DNA of 64,000 nt. Source: Sphingomonadaceae bacterium (lineage in GTDB: Bacteria; Pseudomonadota; Alphaproteobacteria; Sphingomonadales; Sphingomonadaceae). Positions within the stretch are counted from its first letter, which is position 1; each line of letters opens with the position of its first letter. This document shows positions 34,141 through 43,848 of this stretch, one piece after another. Location of the stretch: the NCBI GenBank assembly GCA_027533105.1, contig JAPZTW010000008.1:124001-188000 (forward strand). The letters run 5' to 3'. The notes under the pieces were generated by a model. The model was not told where the DNA came from and did no database searches. It worked only from the letters and a program-made list of their open reading frames with translations. The translations under genes and the position numbers were made by a program.

Positions 34141-35553
34141 ATGGCCTTGCGGGGGCAGCTCTGGCCGCGCAGCCTGCAAGGCCAGCTGCTGCTTGCCGTG
34201 GCCGTGGCGCTGTTGCTGGGCCAGTCGATCAATGCCTTCCTGCTGCTGCGCGCCCAGACCGAGCGGCGCGATGCCGCTTTGACCAATACGGTCGCGCTGC
34301 GGCTTTACGGCGCGCTGCTTGATGTCGAGGATCGTTCCTTTACGCGCGGACCGCGCCGGTTGCGGGCCAATGCCATGGCCATGGCCTTTCCTGGTTCGCC
34401 CGATGACGGGCCGCCCCGGCTCCTGCCGCGGGACAACCGCCAGCCGGAAGCCGAGACAACCCTGCGCGGCTTGCTGGCCAACCAGGGCATCACGATATCC
34501 GAGATCGTGGTGGTGCGCCGCGCGGTTGCCAGCGATCCGATCGCGATCCGGCGGCTGGCCCGGCGGCTGGAACTGCAGGCCAACGGCCTGACCCCGACCG
34601 AAGTGATCGTGGCCGCCGCCCGGCGTGGGCCGGAAGGCCGCTGGGTGGTGGCGCGGACCTTCATCCAGCCCCCGCCAACCGGGCCGCTGGTCGGCCTGAT
34701 CTTCCAGACCGCGCTGATCTATGCCCTGCTGGTCGGCGCGATCGCGCTGATCCTGCAACGCCTGACCAAGCCGCTTTCCACCCTGACCTCGCGCGTCGAG
34801 CTGTTCGGGCGGACCCGCCAGCCCGCTCCGCCGCTCGATCCGGCCGGCCCGGAAGACGTGCGCCGCCTGATCGCCGCGCACAACGGGCTGGAAGCCCGGC
34901 TCGGCGCGCTCCTCGATGAAAAGGACGTGATGCTCGGCGCGATCGGGCACGATCTCAAGACCCCGCTGGCCGCCTTGCGCGTGCGGATCGAAAGCGTCGG
35001 CGACGAGGGCGAGCGCGCCCGGATGGCCGCAACGATCGAGGATATCGCCCGCAGCCTTGATGACATCCTCTCGCTGGCCCGCGTCGGCCGCCCCAGCGAT
35101 CCGGTCGAGGTTACCGACCTGACCGCGCTGGTCGCCCAAGTGGTGGAGGAATACGAGGACATGGACGAGCCGGTGACCCTGGCCGATTCCGGCCGGATCA
35201 CCATGCCGCTGCGGCCCACCTGGGTGCGCCGCGCCTTGCGCAACCTCATCGAGAATGCGCTGCGCTATGGCGCCGTGGCCCGTGTCACGCTGAGCGAGGG
35301 GCGCCACCAGGTGGAGATCGCGGTCGAGGACGATGGCCCCGGCATCCCGGAGGCCGACCTTGCCCGGATCCTCGAACCCTTCGCCCGGGGCGAAGCCTCG
35401 CGCAACCGCGCCACCGGCGGGGCCGGACTGGGGCTGACCCTGGCGCGGGCCATTGCCGAACAGCACGGCGGGACACTGGTCCTGGCCAACCGGGCGGGCC
35501 CTGATGGGCGCCCGGTCGGGCTGACCGCCACGCTCACGCTGCCGCGCGGCTGA
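34141..35553 (+). CDS. Sensor histidine kinase
   Basis: A 470-residue inner-membrane kinase with two transmembrane segments (about 15-37 and 185-205) enclosing a periplasmic sensor of about 145 residues, a HAMP segment (LQRLTKPLSTLTSRVELFG), the HisKA box AIGHDLKTPLAALR with H270, and a HATPase domain (NLIENALRYG, DDGPGIPE, GGAGLGLTLARAIAEQHGG). It resembles the EnvZ-like branch. The sensor part has no Cys or recognisable metal motif, so the signal is unknown; the operon with a calcium-binding protein suggests a link to cations or envelope state. Confidence 0.94.
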   Translation: MALRGQLWPRSLQGQLLLAVAVALLLGQSINAFLLLRAQTERRDAALTNTVALRLYGALLDVEDRSFTRGPRRLRANAMAMAFPGSPDDGPPRLLPRDNRQPEAETTLRGLLANQGITISEIVVVRRAVASDPIAIRRLARRLELQANGLTPTEVIVAAARRGPEGRWVVARTFIQPPPTGPLVGLIFQTALIYALLVGAIALILQRLTKPLSTLTSRVELFGRTRQPAPPLDPAGPEDVRRLIAAHNGLEARLGALLDEKDVMLGAIGHDLKTPLAALRVRIESVGDEGERARMAATIEDIARSLDDILSLARVGRPSDPVEVTDLTALVAQVVEEYEDMDEPVTLADSGRITMPLRPTWVRRALRNLIENALRYGAVARVTLSEGRHQVEIAVEDDGPGIPEADLARILEPFARGEASRNRATGGAGLGLTLARAIAEQHGGTLVLANRAGPDGRPVGLTATLTLPRG

Positions 35554-35577
35554 GCGCAGGGCCAGACGGCCAGGCGG

Positions 35578-38256
35578 CTATTTCACCTTGGCGAGGGCCG
35601 CCGACAGCGCGCCCGCGCGGGCATCCTTCAGCACCCCGCACGAGCGGACCCGCTCGATCGTCCGCTCCAGTGCCAGCGAACCGCTCTTGCCGGCCAGCCG
35701 CGGACGCAGCAAGGCGGCGATCTCGTCGGCGCGAGCGACCGAGCAGAACCCGGCGACCATGCCCGGCACGCGCGAGGCAAAGAAGATGCCGCCGCCGCTC
35801 TGGGCGAAGCTGTCGTAATTGGCCTTGAGCCAGTCAAAGCCCATGTCGCGCGTGCCGCCCGCCGCGACCACGCCGCGGATCAGGCCCTGCCATTCGCTGA
35901 TGCGCAGCCGCTCGTCCTTGATCCCGGCCAGGATCCAGCTGGCAATCTCGGCCTGGCCAGAGGTCCCGACTGCGCCCAGCGCGCGGGGGCGGAACACCGG
36001 ATCGGTCGATTCGAGCGCCCGGCCGAGCAGGTCCTTGGCCGTGGCCAGCCCGCCTTCCTCGACCATGGCAGCCAGGCCAGGGCCGAACCAGGCCGGATCG
36101 AGCGCGGCCTTGTCCCCCGCCAGGTAGGCGCGGGTCGCGGTCAGCAGGCGTTCGCGCAGCATCGGATCGCCGCCCCGGTGCACGAGGAAGCCCACGGCCT
36201 GCTGGCGCTGCTGGGTCAGTTCGGGATCCTGCCCGGCATAGGCCCCGGCGCGCGGATCAAAGCCCAGCGCCTTGATCCGCGGTTCGAAGATCCGGTTGGC
36301 GAGCCGCTGGAAACCGGCCTGGCCCGCCGCGTCGAGGAACCCGGCCTCGGCATAGCTGCCCAGCGCCTCGATCCCGGCCTCGCTGGCATAGCTGTCCTGG
36401 TGCGCGGCGAGCTGCCGTGCCGCCTTGACCAGCTGGCCCGCGCTGGCGCGACCGGCCTGGAAGCTGGCCCCCAGCGAATCCGCCAGGGCCTGGGCCTCGC
36501 CACCCGGCAGGCGGGTCGAAACGGCGATCAGCCGGTCCCAGTCGCGGGCGGGCAGTTCGAAGCGATAATAGCCGGTGCCCCCGGCATTGGGCATGACTGC
36601 GCCCTTGCCCGGCAGGGTCAGCGTGGCGCTGACATCGGTCAGCAACTGGCACTGGCGCGTCCCGCCGCTGGTGCGGGCGCACAGCGGCACGCCCCAGCGC
36701 GTGGCCGGCGGCGTAGTGCCAAGCCGGGCATAGCGGCTCTGGCTCACCGTCCACTTGCCCTTGCCGGCCGGAGCGAAGGTGATCAGCGGCACGCCCTGCT
36801 GGTCGATGAAGCTCTGCATCGCCGGGATCACGCGCGGGTCGCCCGATGCCTCGGCCATGGCGCGGAAGAAGTCGGTGCTGGTGGCATTGCCATAGCGATG
36901 CGCGGCCATGTAGCGGCGCACCCCGTCGCGGAACTTGTCGTCGCCCATGTAGCCGGCGATCATCGCCACCACGTGGCCGCCCTTGCCATAAGTGATCGAA
37001 TCGAAGGCCTCGTCGATCTGCGAATTGGTGTCGATCGGCTGGCGGATCGGCCGCCCGGCCACCAGCGCATCGGTGCGCATGGCATCGAAGCCTTCCTCCA
37101 GCGCCCCGGCGGCCAGGTTCAACCCCGGCCGCCATTCGTGACCGATCCGGAAGCCCATCCAGTTGGCGAAGCTTTCGTTCAGCCAGATATCGTCCCACCA
37201 GGCCGGGGTGACGAGATCGCCGAACCACTGGTGCCCCAGCTCGTGCGCCACGACCATTCCGAAGGTCCGCTTCTGCCCGGTGGTGGCCTGCTCATCCATC
37301 ACGATGATTGCATCGTTGTAGAGATCGGCCCCGGCATTCTCCATCGCGCCGGGCAGGATCGGCGTGGTGATCTGGTCCAGCTTGGGATAGGGAAAGGCAT
37401 CGTTGAAATAGGCTTCGAGCAGCCGGACGATTTCCTTCGATCCCTCCAGCGCAAAGGTCAGCTTGTCGCCATTGGGCCTGGGCGAGATGATCCGCAGCGG
37501 CAGCGGATCCTTGCGCTGCGGGGTGGGCGGCACCGTGCCTTCGACCACGGCAAAGGGCCCGACCATCGCCGCGACCAGATAGGTCGGCAGCGGCAGGGTG
37601 GGGGCAAAGGTATGGACATCCAGCCCGCCTTCGCGCTTCACCCCGGTCTGCGGCGCATTGCTGACCGCGACCAGCCCCGGCGGCGTGCGCAGGGTGACAG
37701 TGAAGGGCGTCTTGAAGCCCGGCTCGTCAAAGCTGGGGAACACGCCGCGCCCGTCGATCGATTGCAGCTGGGTCCAGGCATACCACTCGCCCCCCACCTT
37801 GACGCGGAACAGTCCGGCCGGAGCGGTCTGGAAGGCGGCGTCATAGGCAAAACGGAAAGTCAGCGGTCCGGCCGGGACCGGCTCGGCAAAGGCCAGGCGC
37901 CCGACACCGCTGTCATCAACCAGTTCCCAGCGCGGGGTCAGCACCTTGCCGCCGGCCAGCACTTCGACCCGGGTCAGGTTCATGTCGCGCCAGTGGAGGT
38001 CGATCGTGGTGGCCGGGCGCTTCAGCTCGGCGTCGATCTCGGCCTTGCCCGAAAAGCGTTCCTGCGAGGGATCGATGGTCAGATCGACGCGATAGGCGCG
38101 CGGCTGGACCTGGTCGCTCAGCCGCCCGGCAGGAACCGGCTGGAGATCCTTGAGCGCAGCCGACGCGGCGGCGGCCACCGGCGCGGCAGTTTCGGCCCAG
38201 GCCGGCGCATTGATCGACAACGCCAGCGCGGCAGCGGCGGTAAGCTTCCAGTACAT
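35578..38256 (-). CDS. M1 family aminopeptidase, exported
   Basis: The 892-residue zinc aminopeptidase has a signal peptide (MYWKLTAAAALALSINAPAW ending near AET), the substrate-binding GAMEN motif (PGAMENAGADLY) and the zinc motif HELGH at 338-342 with the third ligand E361 in LNESFANW, then a C-terminal helical domain (ERAP1-C-like). It should trim N-terminal residues in the periplasm. The ATG at 38256 is preceded by a run of G and A residues; an in-frame ATG six codons earlier would spoil the signal peptide. It is convergent with the histidine kinase gene. Confidence 0.95.
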   Translation of the reverse strand: MYWKLTAAAALALSINAPAWAETAAPVAAAASAALKDLQPVPAGRLSDQVQPRAYRVDLTIDPSQERFSGKAEIDAELKRPATTIDLHWRDMNLTRVEVLAGGKVLTPRWELVDDSGVGRLAFAEPVPAGPLTFRFAYDAAFQTAPAGLFRVKVGGEWYAWTQLQSIDGRGVFPSFDEPGFKTPFTVTLRTPPGLVAVSNAPQTGVKREGGLDVHTFAPTLPLPTYLVAAMVGPFAVVEGTVPPTPQRKDPLPLRIISPRPNGDKLTFALEGSKEIVRLLEAYFNDAFPYPKLDQITTPILPGAMENAGADLYNDAIIVMDEQATTGQKRTFGMVVAHELGHQWFGDLVTPAWWDDIWLNESFANWMGFRIGHEWRPGLNLAAGALEEGFDAMRTDALVAGRPIRQPIDTNSQIDEAFDSITYGKGGHVVAMIAGYMGDDKFRDGVRRYMAAHRYGNATSTDFFRAMAEASGDPRVIPAMQSFIDQQGVPLITFAPAGKGKWTVSQSRYARLGTTPPATRWGVPLCARTSGGTRQCQLLTDVSATLTLPGKGAVMPNAGGTGYYRFELPARDWDRLIAVSTRLPGGEAQALADSLGASFQAGRASAGQLVKAARQLAAHQDSYASEAGIEALGSYAEAGFLDAAGQAGFQRLANRIFEPRIKALGFDPRAGAYAGQDPELTQQRQQAVGFLVHRGGDPMLRERLLTATRAYLAGDKAALDPAWFGPGLAAMVEEGGLATAKDLLGRALESTDPVFRPRALGAVGTSGQAEIASWILAGIKDERLRISEWQGLIRGVVAAGGTRDMGFDWLKANYDSFAQSGGGIFFASRVPGMVAGFCSVARADEIAALLRPRLAGKSGSLALERTIERVRSCGVLKDARAGALSAALAKVK

Positions 38257-38357
38257 TCTTGTCCCCCCGGGCAAACCAGTTCAGGCCCCCGTCCCTGCGC
38301 ACAAACGCGCGCGGGTGGCCGTCCGTTCGATCAAGCGAGCTTGCCGCTCGACCGGCG

Positions 38358-39932
38358 TCAACGCAGCAGGCCGCCCAGGAGGCCGCGGGCGAAGCGGCCG
38401 AGCATCTGGCCGCCCAGCGCCGTGCCGATGGCTCCGGCCGCCGCGCTGGCGGCGGCGGCGACGGGTGATCCACCCGACTTGCGCCCGGTCATCTGCCGCG
38501 CGATCATCGTGCCGGCCGATGAGGCCGCCGCGCCGAAGGCGGCCTTGCTGGCCTTTTCCCACATCGAGGTAGTCTTGCGCGGCTGGGCGCGCTGGGCTTC
38601 CTCGCCCCGCTGTTCGACCACCTGCGCCGCCTCGACCGCATCGGCGGCCTTCTGCGCCAGCACTTCCTCGGCGCTCTCGCGATCGACCGCCTGGTCATAC
38701 TTGCCATCGAAGGGGCTGATCGACTGGATGATCGCTCGCTCCTTGGGGCTGACCGGGCCCAGCCGCGAGCGTGGTGGCGCTATCAGCGTCCGCTGGACAA
38801 TCGTCGGCGCGCCATCCTCGTCGAGCGTCGAAACCAGCGCCTCGCCCACCTTCAGCTCGGTGATCGCGGTCTCGACATCGAGATCGGGGTTGATCCGGAA
38901 GGTTTCGGCCGCCGCCTTGATCGCCTTCTGGTCGCGCGGAGTGAAGGCGCGCAGCGCGTGCTGCACCCGGTTGCCCAGCTGCCCGGCGATCTTTTCGGGA
39001 ATGTCGATCGGGTTCTGCGTCACGAAGAACACGCCCACGCCCTTCGAGCGGATCAGGCGGACCACCTGTTCCACCTTGTCGAACAGCGCCTTGGGGGCAT
39101 CGTCGAACAACAGGTGGGCCTCGTCGAAGAAGAAGACCAGCCTGGGCTTTTCCGGATCGCCCACTTCGGGCAGCGCCTCGAACAGTTCGGACAGCAGCCA
39201 CAAGAGGAACGTGGCATAGAGCTTGGGGCTCTGCATCAGCCGGTCGGCGGCGAGCACGTTGACGATGCCCTTGCCGCTTTCGTCGGTGCGGATGAAGTCG
39301 TTGATCTCGAAGGCCGGTTCGCCAAAGAACCGGTCCGCGCCCTGGCTTTCGAAGGCCAGCAATTGCCGCTGGATCGTGCCGACCGAGGCCTTGGAAATGT
39401 TGCCATAAGTGGTGGCAAGATCGCTGGCGTTTTCCGCGCAGGCGATCAGCACCTGCTGCAGGTCACCGATGTCGAGCAGCAGCAGGCCGTTGTCGTCGGC
39501 CCACTTGAAGGCGATCTGCAGCACGCCTTCCTGGGTCTCGTTCAGCCCCATCAGGCGGCTGAGCAGCAGCGGCCCCATTTCCGAAATCGTGGTGCGGATC
39601 GGGTGGCCCTGTTCGCCATACAGATCCCAGAACACCGCTGGGTTGTCGCGATAGGCATAGTCGGCAATGCCGATTTCGGCGGCACGCGCCTCCAGCTTGT
39701 CGGCATGCTTGAAATCGTGGCTGCCGGCCATGGCGATCCCGGCCAGATCACCCTTCACATCGGCCATGAAGACCGGCACCCCGGCGGTGGAGAACTGTTC
39801 GGCGATGGTCTGCAGCGTCACGGTCTTGCCGGTGCCGGTTGCCCCGGCGATCAGGCCGTGGCGGTTGGCCCGGCCCAGCAGCAGCTCCTGCCGCTGGCCC
39901 TGCTCCGTCGCGCCCAGGAAAATGCTGCTCAT
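38358..39932 (-). CDS. HerA-like ATPase, DUF853/YjgR family
   Basis: The 524-residue protein has Walker A GATGTGKT at 30-37, Walker [12 protein letters not shown], a [32 protein letters not shown] sensor and arginine region, and a C-terminal Ala/Gly-rich tail with possible membrane affinity ([19 protein letters not shown]). This is the DUF853 (YjgR) branch of HerA/FtsK ATPases. Function is unknown; a role in DNA or membrane-linked translocation is a guess. GGGAG precedes the ATG at 39932. It is divergent from pabB-pabC. Confidence 0.9.
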   Translation of the reverse strand: MSSIFLGATEQGQRQELLLGRANRHGLIAGATGTGKTVTLQTIAEQFSTAGVPVFMADVKGDLAGIAMAGSHDFKHADKLEARAAEIGIADYAYRDNPAVFWDLYGEQGHPIRTTISEMGPLLLSRLMGLNETQEGVLQIAFKWADDNGLLLLDIGDLQQVLIACAENASDLATTYGNISKASVGTIQRQLLAFESQGADRFFGEPAFEINDFIRTDESGKGIVNVLAADRLMQSPKLYATFLLWLLSELFEALPEVGDPEKPRLVFFFDEAHLLFDDAPKALFDKVEQVVRLIRSKGVGVFFVTQNPIDIPEKIAGQLGNRVQHALRAFTPRDQKAIKAAAETFRINPDLDVETAITELKVGEALVSTLDEDGAPTIVQRTLIAPPRSRLGPVSPKERAIIQSISPFDGKYDQAVDRESAEEVLAQKAADAVEAAQVVEQRGEEAQRAQPRKTTSMWEKASKAAFGAAASSAGTMIARQMTGRKSGGSPVAAAASAAAGAIGTALGGQMLGRFARGLLGGLLR

Positions 39933-40041
39933 GTCCGCTCCCACCCGAAAATCGATTCCTGTCAGGGTGATAGAACCGGGCAGGGCCTTGCGCGAGGGAC
40001 TTTTTGCGCTTCGCCGCTCGGCCCGCTAGAAGCGCCGCCGC

Positions 40042-41862
40042 ATGACTGCACCGTTCATCCTGCTTGACGATGCCAGACCCTTTGGGGCCAGCCCGGCGCG
40101 GCTTTATCGCGACCCGGTGGAGCTGGTGATCGCGCGCCGCCCGGACGAAGTCGCACCGGCGCTGGCCCGGATCGAGGCGCTGCGCCAAACCGGCTATCAC
40201 CTGGCCGGTTACATGGCCTATGAAATGGGCCTCTGCCTTGAGGAGCGGCTCGCCCCGCTGGCCGCCGCGCGCTTTGGCGGCGACGGGCCGCTGCTGTGGT
40301 TCGGGGCTTTTGCGGGTTACACCGAACTGGCCGCCGAAGCCGTGCCGGGCTGGCTGGCCGCAGCGGGCGGGAAAGGCCCGGTCGCGATCGGCCCATTGGT
40401 CCCCGCGATCAGCCTGGGCGAATACGAAGCCGCCTTTGCCGCCTTGCAGGAAGCCATATCCGCGGGCGACATCTATCAGGCCAACCTGACCTTTCCGCTG
40501 ACCGGAGCCTGGCGCGGCGATCCCCTGGCGCTTTACGCCGCGCTGCGCCCGGCGGCCGGGGCGGGCTATGGCGGGGTGGTGTTCGATGGCTCGCACTGGC
40601 TGCTGAGCTTTTCGCCCGAGTTGTTCTTTGCCGAGCGCGGCGGCGCAGCCATGGTCAAGCCGATGAAGGGTACCAGGCCGCGGGGCCGCGATGCCGAGGC
40701 GGACGCCGCACTCGCCGCCGAACTGGCCGGATCGGTCAAGGACCGGGCCGAGAACCTGATGATCGTCGACCTGCTGCGCAATGACCTCAGCCGCGTGGCC
40801 GAGGCCGGATCGGTGCGGGTGGAGCGGCCCTTCGCCGTCGAAAGCTATCCCACCGTTCACCAGATGGTGACGACGGTGCGCGCCCGCCTGCAACCCGGCA
40901 AGAGCGCGGTCGACATGATCCACGCGTTGTTTCCCTGCGGCTCGATCACCGGTGCGCCCAAGATCCGGGCGATGGAACTGATCAGTGAAGTGGAGCGCGA
41001 CCCGCGCGGGCCATACTGCGGAGCGATCGGCCGGATCGACGCGGCCGGCAGCGATGGCTCTTCCGATGCGGCCTTCAATGTGGCAATCCGCACCTTGCGG
41101 CTGACCCCGGGCGAAAATGGCCAGGGGCAGGCCGTGCTGGGAGTGGGATCGGCGATCGTCGCGGATTCCGAGGCACTGGGCGAATGGCGCGAGTGCCTGT
41201 TGAAGGGAGGTTTCGTGCGCAGTTCGACCGGTCCGGGCTCTGCCGCCCAGTTCGACCTGATCGAGACCATGGCCTTCTCGCCCGAGGAGGGCATTCCCCT
41301 GCTCGAGCTGCACCTTGAACGGATCAAGGCCAGCGCCGCCGAACTGGGCTTCGCCTTCGATCGCCACGCCGTGCGCAACGCGATCCAGGCCCTGTGCTTC
41401 GAGGCGGAAGGCCCCGCCAAGGTCCGGCTGATGACCGCGCGCAGCGGCGCCTATGCGCTGGAAATCGCTCCCCTGCCCGCGCCCTTCCCGGCGCCGCCGG
41501 TCTGCGCGGTGCTGCGCCTGCCGGTCGACAGCGGGGACTGGCGGCTGCGGCACAAGACCACCGACCGCGATTTCTACGAGGCCGGCCTCGCCGCCGCGCA
41601 TGAGGCCGGGGCGGTTGAGGCGCTGTTCCTGCGCGACGACGGCCTGCTGACCGAAGGCTGCATCACCAACCTGTTTGTCGAGCGCGATGGCCGGCTGCTG
41701 ACCCCGCCCGCGCGGCTGGGGCTGCTGCCGGGCGTGCTGCGCCGCTCGCTGCTCGACAGCGGCCGCGCGGTGGAAGCCGAACTGCGGCTGGAGGATCTCA
41801 GCGAAGGCTTCCTGATCGGCAACGCGGTGCGCGGGCTGGTGCCGGCGCGGCTGCTGGCGTGA
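40042..41862 (+). CDS. pabBC: Fused aminodeoxychorismate synthase component I / aminodeoxychorismate lyase
   Basis: A 606-residue bifunctional enzyme of folate synthesis. Residues about 1-385 are PabB (chorismate to aminodeoxychorismate): KPMKGTRPRG, DRAENLMIVDLLRNDLSRV, SYPTVHQMVTTV, GSITGAPKIRAMELI and YCGAIG are intact. Residues about 405-606 are PabC, the PLP lyase that releases 4-aminobenzoate, with cofactor Lys K505 in RHKTTDRDFY and LTEGCITNLFVE. The glutaminase partner PabA is not in the window. Both active sites look complete. It is divergent from the HerA-like gene, with a gap of about 110 bases. Confidence 0.95.
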   Translation: MTAPFILLDDARPFGASPARLYRDPVELVIARRPDEVAPALARIEALRQTGYHLAGYMAYEMGLCLEERLAPLAAARFGGDGPLLWFGAFAGYTELAAEAVPGWLAAAGGKGPVAIGPLVPAISLGEYEAAFAALQEAISAGDIYQANLTFPLTGAWRGDPLALYAALRPAAGAGYGGVVFDGSHWLLSFSPELFFAERGGAAMVKPMKGTRPRGRDAEADAALAAELAGSVKDRAENLMIVDLLRNDLSRVAEAGSVRVERPFAVESYPTVHQMVTTVRARLQPGKSAVDMIHALFPCGSITGAPKIRAMELISEVERDPRGPYCGAIGRIDAAGSDGSSDAAFNVAIRTLRLTPGENGQGQAVLGVGSAIVADSEALGEWRECLLKGGFVRSSTGPGSAAQFDLIETMAFSPEEGIPLLELHLERIKASAAELGFAFDRHAVRNAIQALCFEAEGPAKVRLMTARSGAYALEIAPLPAPFPAPPVCAVLRLPVDSGDWRLRHKTTDRDFYEAGLAAAHEAGAVEALFLRDDGLLTEGCITNLFVERDGRLLTPPARLGLLPGVLRRSLLDSGRAVEAELRLEDLSEGFLIGNAVRGLVPARLLA

Positions 41863-41873
41863 CGGGAATGACA

Positions 41874-42016
41874 CACGCGAAGACGCAAAGACGCGAAGGG
41901 CAAGCGCCTGGCCGAAGGCCGCTTGAAGTTGCCTGCGCCGCATTTGACGCAAGGTTCGTCAGACAAAGCGGCTCCGCCGCAAGCACTGCATCTTCGCGTC
42001 TTTGCGTCTTCGCGTG
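41874..42016. repeat. 25-bp perfect inverted repeat flanking a 93-base spacer
   Basis: The left arm at 41874-41898 is built from eight-base units (ACGCGAAG, ACGCAAAG, ACGCGAAG) and the right arm at 41992-42016 is its exact reverse complement. The spacer has no open frame. The right arm ends on the base before the start codon of the aminotransferase gene, leaving no room for a ribosome site outside the repeat. The element looks like a small dispersed repeat or MITE-like unit rather than a terminator, since no T-tract follows. Confidence 0.9.
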
Positions 42017-43183
42017 ATGCAAATCTCCCAGGCCCTCACCCGCATCGCCGCATCGCGCACCACGGCCATGACCGACCGGGCCGCCCAGCTGCGCGCCGAG
42101 GGGCGCGACATCATCTCGCTGTCGGTGGGCGAACCCGATTTCGCCATGCCCCCGCACGTGGCCGATGCCGTGCGCGCGGCGCTGGACGCGGGCGATACGA
42201 AGTATACGCAAGTATCGGGCACGGCCCGGCTGCGTGCCGCCGCCGCGCTCCACTTCCAGCGCGACCTGGGGCTGGACGTGCCCGCCGAGCGCGTGATCGT
42301 CAGCGCCGGGGGCAAGCAGGCGATCTTCCATGCCCTGCTCGCCACGCTCGATCCCGGCCACGAAGTGCTGATCCCGGCGCCGTGGTGGGTCAGCTATCCC
42401 GAGATCGTCCGCTTCGCCGGGGCGACGGTCGTGCCGCTGCCGACGGCGGCGGCGAGCGGCTTTCGCATTACCGCCGATCAGCTCGAAGCGGCGATCACGC
42501 CGGCCACCCGCTGGCTGCTGCTCAACAGCCCCGGCAACCCGACCGGCGCGGTCTATCCGGCCGAGGAGCTGGCGGCGCTGGGCGCGGTGCTCGCCCGCCA
42601 TCCCCAGGTGCTGGTGCTGAGCGACGATATCTATGCCCCGCTGCGCTATGGCCCCGGCGATCATGCCACCCTGGCGGCGGTCTGCCCTGAGCTCGCCGAG
42701 CGGGTGCTGACCGTTTCGGGCGTCTCGAAGAGCCATGCCATGACCGGCCTCAGGATCGGCGTCGCCACCGGCCCGGCCTGGCTGGTCGAGGCGATGGGGC
42801 GGCTGCAATCGCATTCCTCGGGCAACCCCGCCTCGCTCAGCCAGGCCGCCGCCGTCGCCGCTTTCGAAGGGCCGCAAGGCTTCCTTGCCGACTGGCGCGA
42901 ACGGTTCCGCGCGCGGCGCGGCAGTTGCGTGGCGGCGATCAATGCCGTGCCGGGGCTCACCACGCCTGTTCCGGACGGTGCGTTCTATTGCATGGTGGAC
43001 GCGGGTGCCCTGAAGGCACGCTTTGGTGACGATGAAGTGCTATGCATGTACCTGCTTGAGCACGGTGTAGCAGTGGTCGCGGCCTCGGCCTTTGGCGGCG
43101 ACTTCGGCTTCCGGATCAGCTTCGCCACCGACGAGGCGCGCCTCGCCGAAGCCCTCAATCGCATCGCAAAGGCCCTCGCATGA
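42017..43183 (+). CDS. Class I/II PLP-dependent aminotransferase
   Basis: The 388-residue protein matches the aspartate/aromatic aminotransferase group: MQISQALTRIAASRTTAMT at the start, SLSVGEPDF, the cofactor Lys K238 in SGVSKSHAMTGLRIG, the LLLNSPGNPTGAVY strand and the Arg for the alpha-carboxylate in FGFRISFA. The exact amino acid substrate cannot be read. The ATG at 42017 follows directly on the inverted repeat arm and has no Shine-Dalgarno; a later ATG at 42068 would remove the conserved N-terminal block. It overlaps the pseudouridine synthase gene by four bases (ATGA). Confidence 0.92.
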   Translation: MQISQALTRIAASRTTAMTDRAAQLRAEGRDIISLSVGEPDFAMPPHVADAVRAALDAGDTKYTQVSGTARLRAAAALHFQRDLGLDVPAERVIVSAGGKQAIFHALLATLDPGHEVLIPAPWWVSYPEIVRFAGATVVPLPTAAASGFRITADQLEAAITPATRWLLLNSPGNPTGAVYPAEELAALGAVLARHPQVLVLSDDIYAPLRYGPGDHATLAAVCPELAERVLTVSGVSKSHAMTGLRIGVATGPAWLVEAMGRLQSHSSGNPASLSQAAAVAAFEGPQGFLADWRERFRARRGSCVAAINAVPGLTTPVPDGAFYCMVDAGALKARFGDDEVLCMYLLEHGVAVVAASAFGGDFGFRISFATDEARLAEALNRIAKALA

Positions 43184-43848
43184 CCGACATTCCGATCCTG
43201 TTCGAAGACGGCGAGGCGCTGGTGATCGACAAGCCCGCAGGCCTCCCGATCGAACGCCCCCGCGCCGGTGGCCCCAGCCTGGAAGACCGGGCCAGCGAGC
43301 TGCGCCTGGGCTTTGCCCGCTCGCCCGTTCCGGTCCACCGGATCGATACCGATACCTCGGGTTGTCTGCTGTTCGCCCGCAATCCCAAGGCCTTGAAGCG
43401 CTTCAACGCCGCCTTCGAAGCGCGCCAGGTGGACAAGGTCTACCTCGGCGTGGTCGCTGGCCCAGTGGCTGGAGAATCAGGTACAATCGAGCTTGCGCTC
43501 ACCAAGATCAGCAGCGCTGAAAAGGGCTGGCGGATGATCCCCGCGAAGAAGGGCAAGCCGGCGGTCACCCATTGGCGCAAGCTGGCCGAACGCAACGGGC
43601 TGACGCTGGTCGAGTTTCGCCCGGAAACCGGCCGCACCCACCAGATCCGCGTCCATGCCCTAGCCGGGCTGGGCCATGCCCTGCTGGGCGATCCGGTCTA
43701 TGGCAACGGCAGTGGCGCAGGCCGGACCATGCTGCATGCCGCCGCCCTGACCGTGCAGCGCGAGGGCAAACCGCCGATCGCGGCGCAAGCGCCGCTGCCC
43801 GCCGATTTCGCGGCACTGGGGTTCGATCATGCCGACCTCGGCGTATGA
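43180..43848 (+). CDS. RluA-family RNA pseudouridine synthase
   Basis: A 222-residue catalytic domain without an S4 domain. The catalytic Asp is D56 in PVHRIDTDTSGCLLFA, with the EFRPETGRTHQIRVHA and LLGDPVYG motifs that follow in this family. The RNA target (rRNA or tRNA) is not readable. It starts within the aminotransferase stop and overlaps the arfB start by 20 bases, giving a three-gene coupled operon. Confidence 0.93.
   Translation: MTDIPILFEDGEALVIDKPAGLPIERPRAGGPSLEDRASELRLGFARSPVPVHRIDTDTSGCLLFARNPKALKRFNAAFEARQVDKVYLGVVAGPVAGESGTIELALTKISSAEKGWRMIPAKKGKPAVTHWRKLAERNGLTLVEFRPETGRTHQIRVHALAGLGHALLGDPVYGNGSGAGRTMLHAAALTVQREGKPPIAAQAPLPADFAALGFDHADLGV

Noticed and set aside
36178..39219. 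Open frame of about 1000 codons on the plus strand
   Set aside because: It lies antisense to the M1 aminopeptidase and HerA-like genes, which both have complete catalytic motifs. Composition is Gly/Arg/His-rich without domains, typical of shadow frames in GC-rich DNA.
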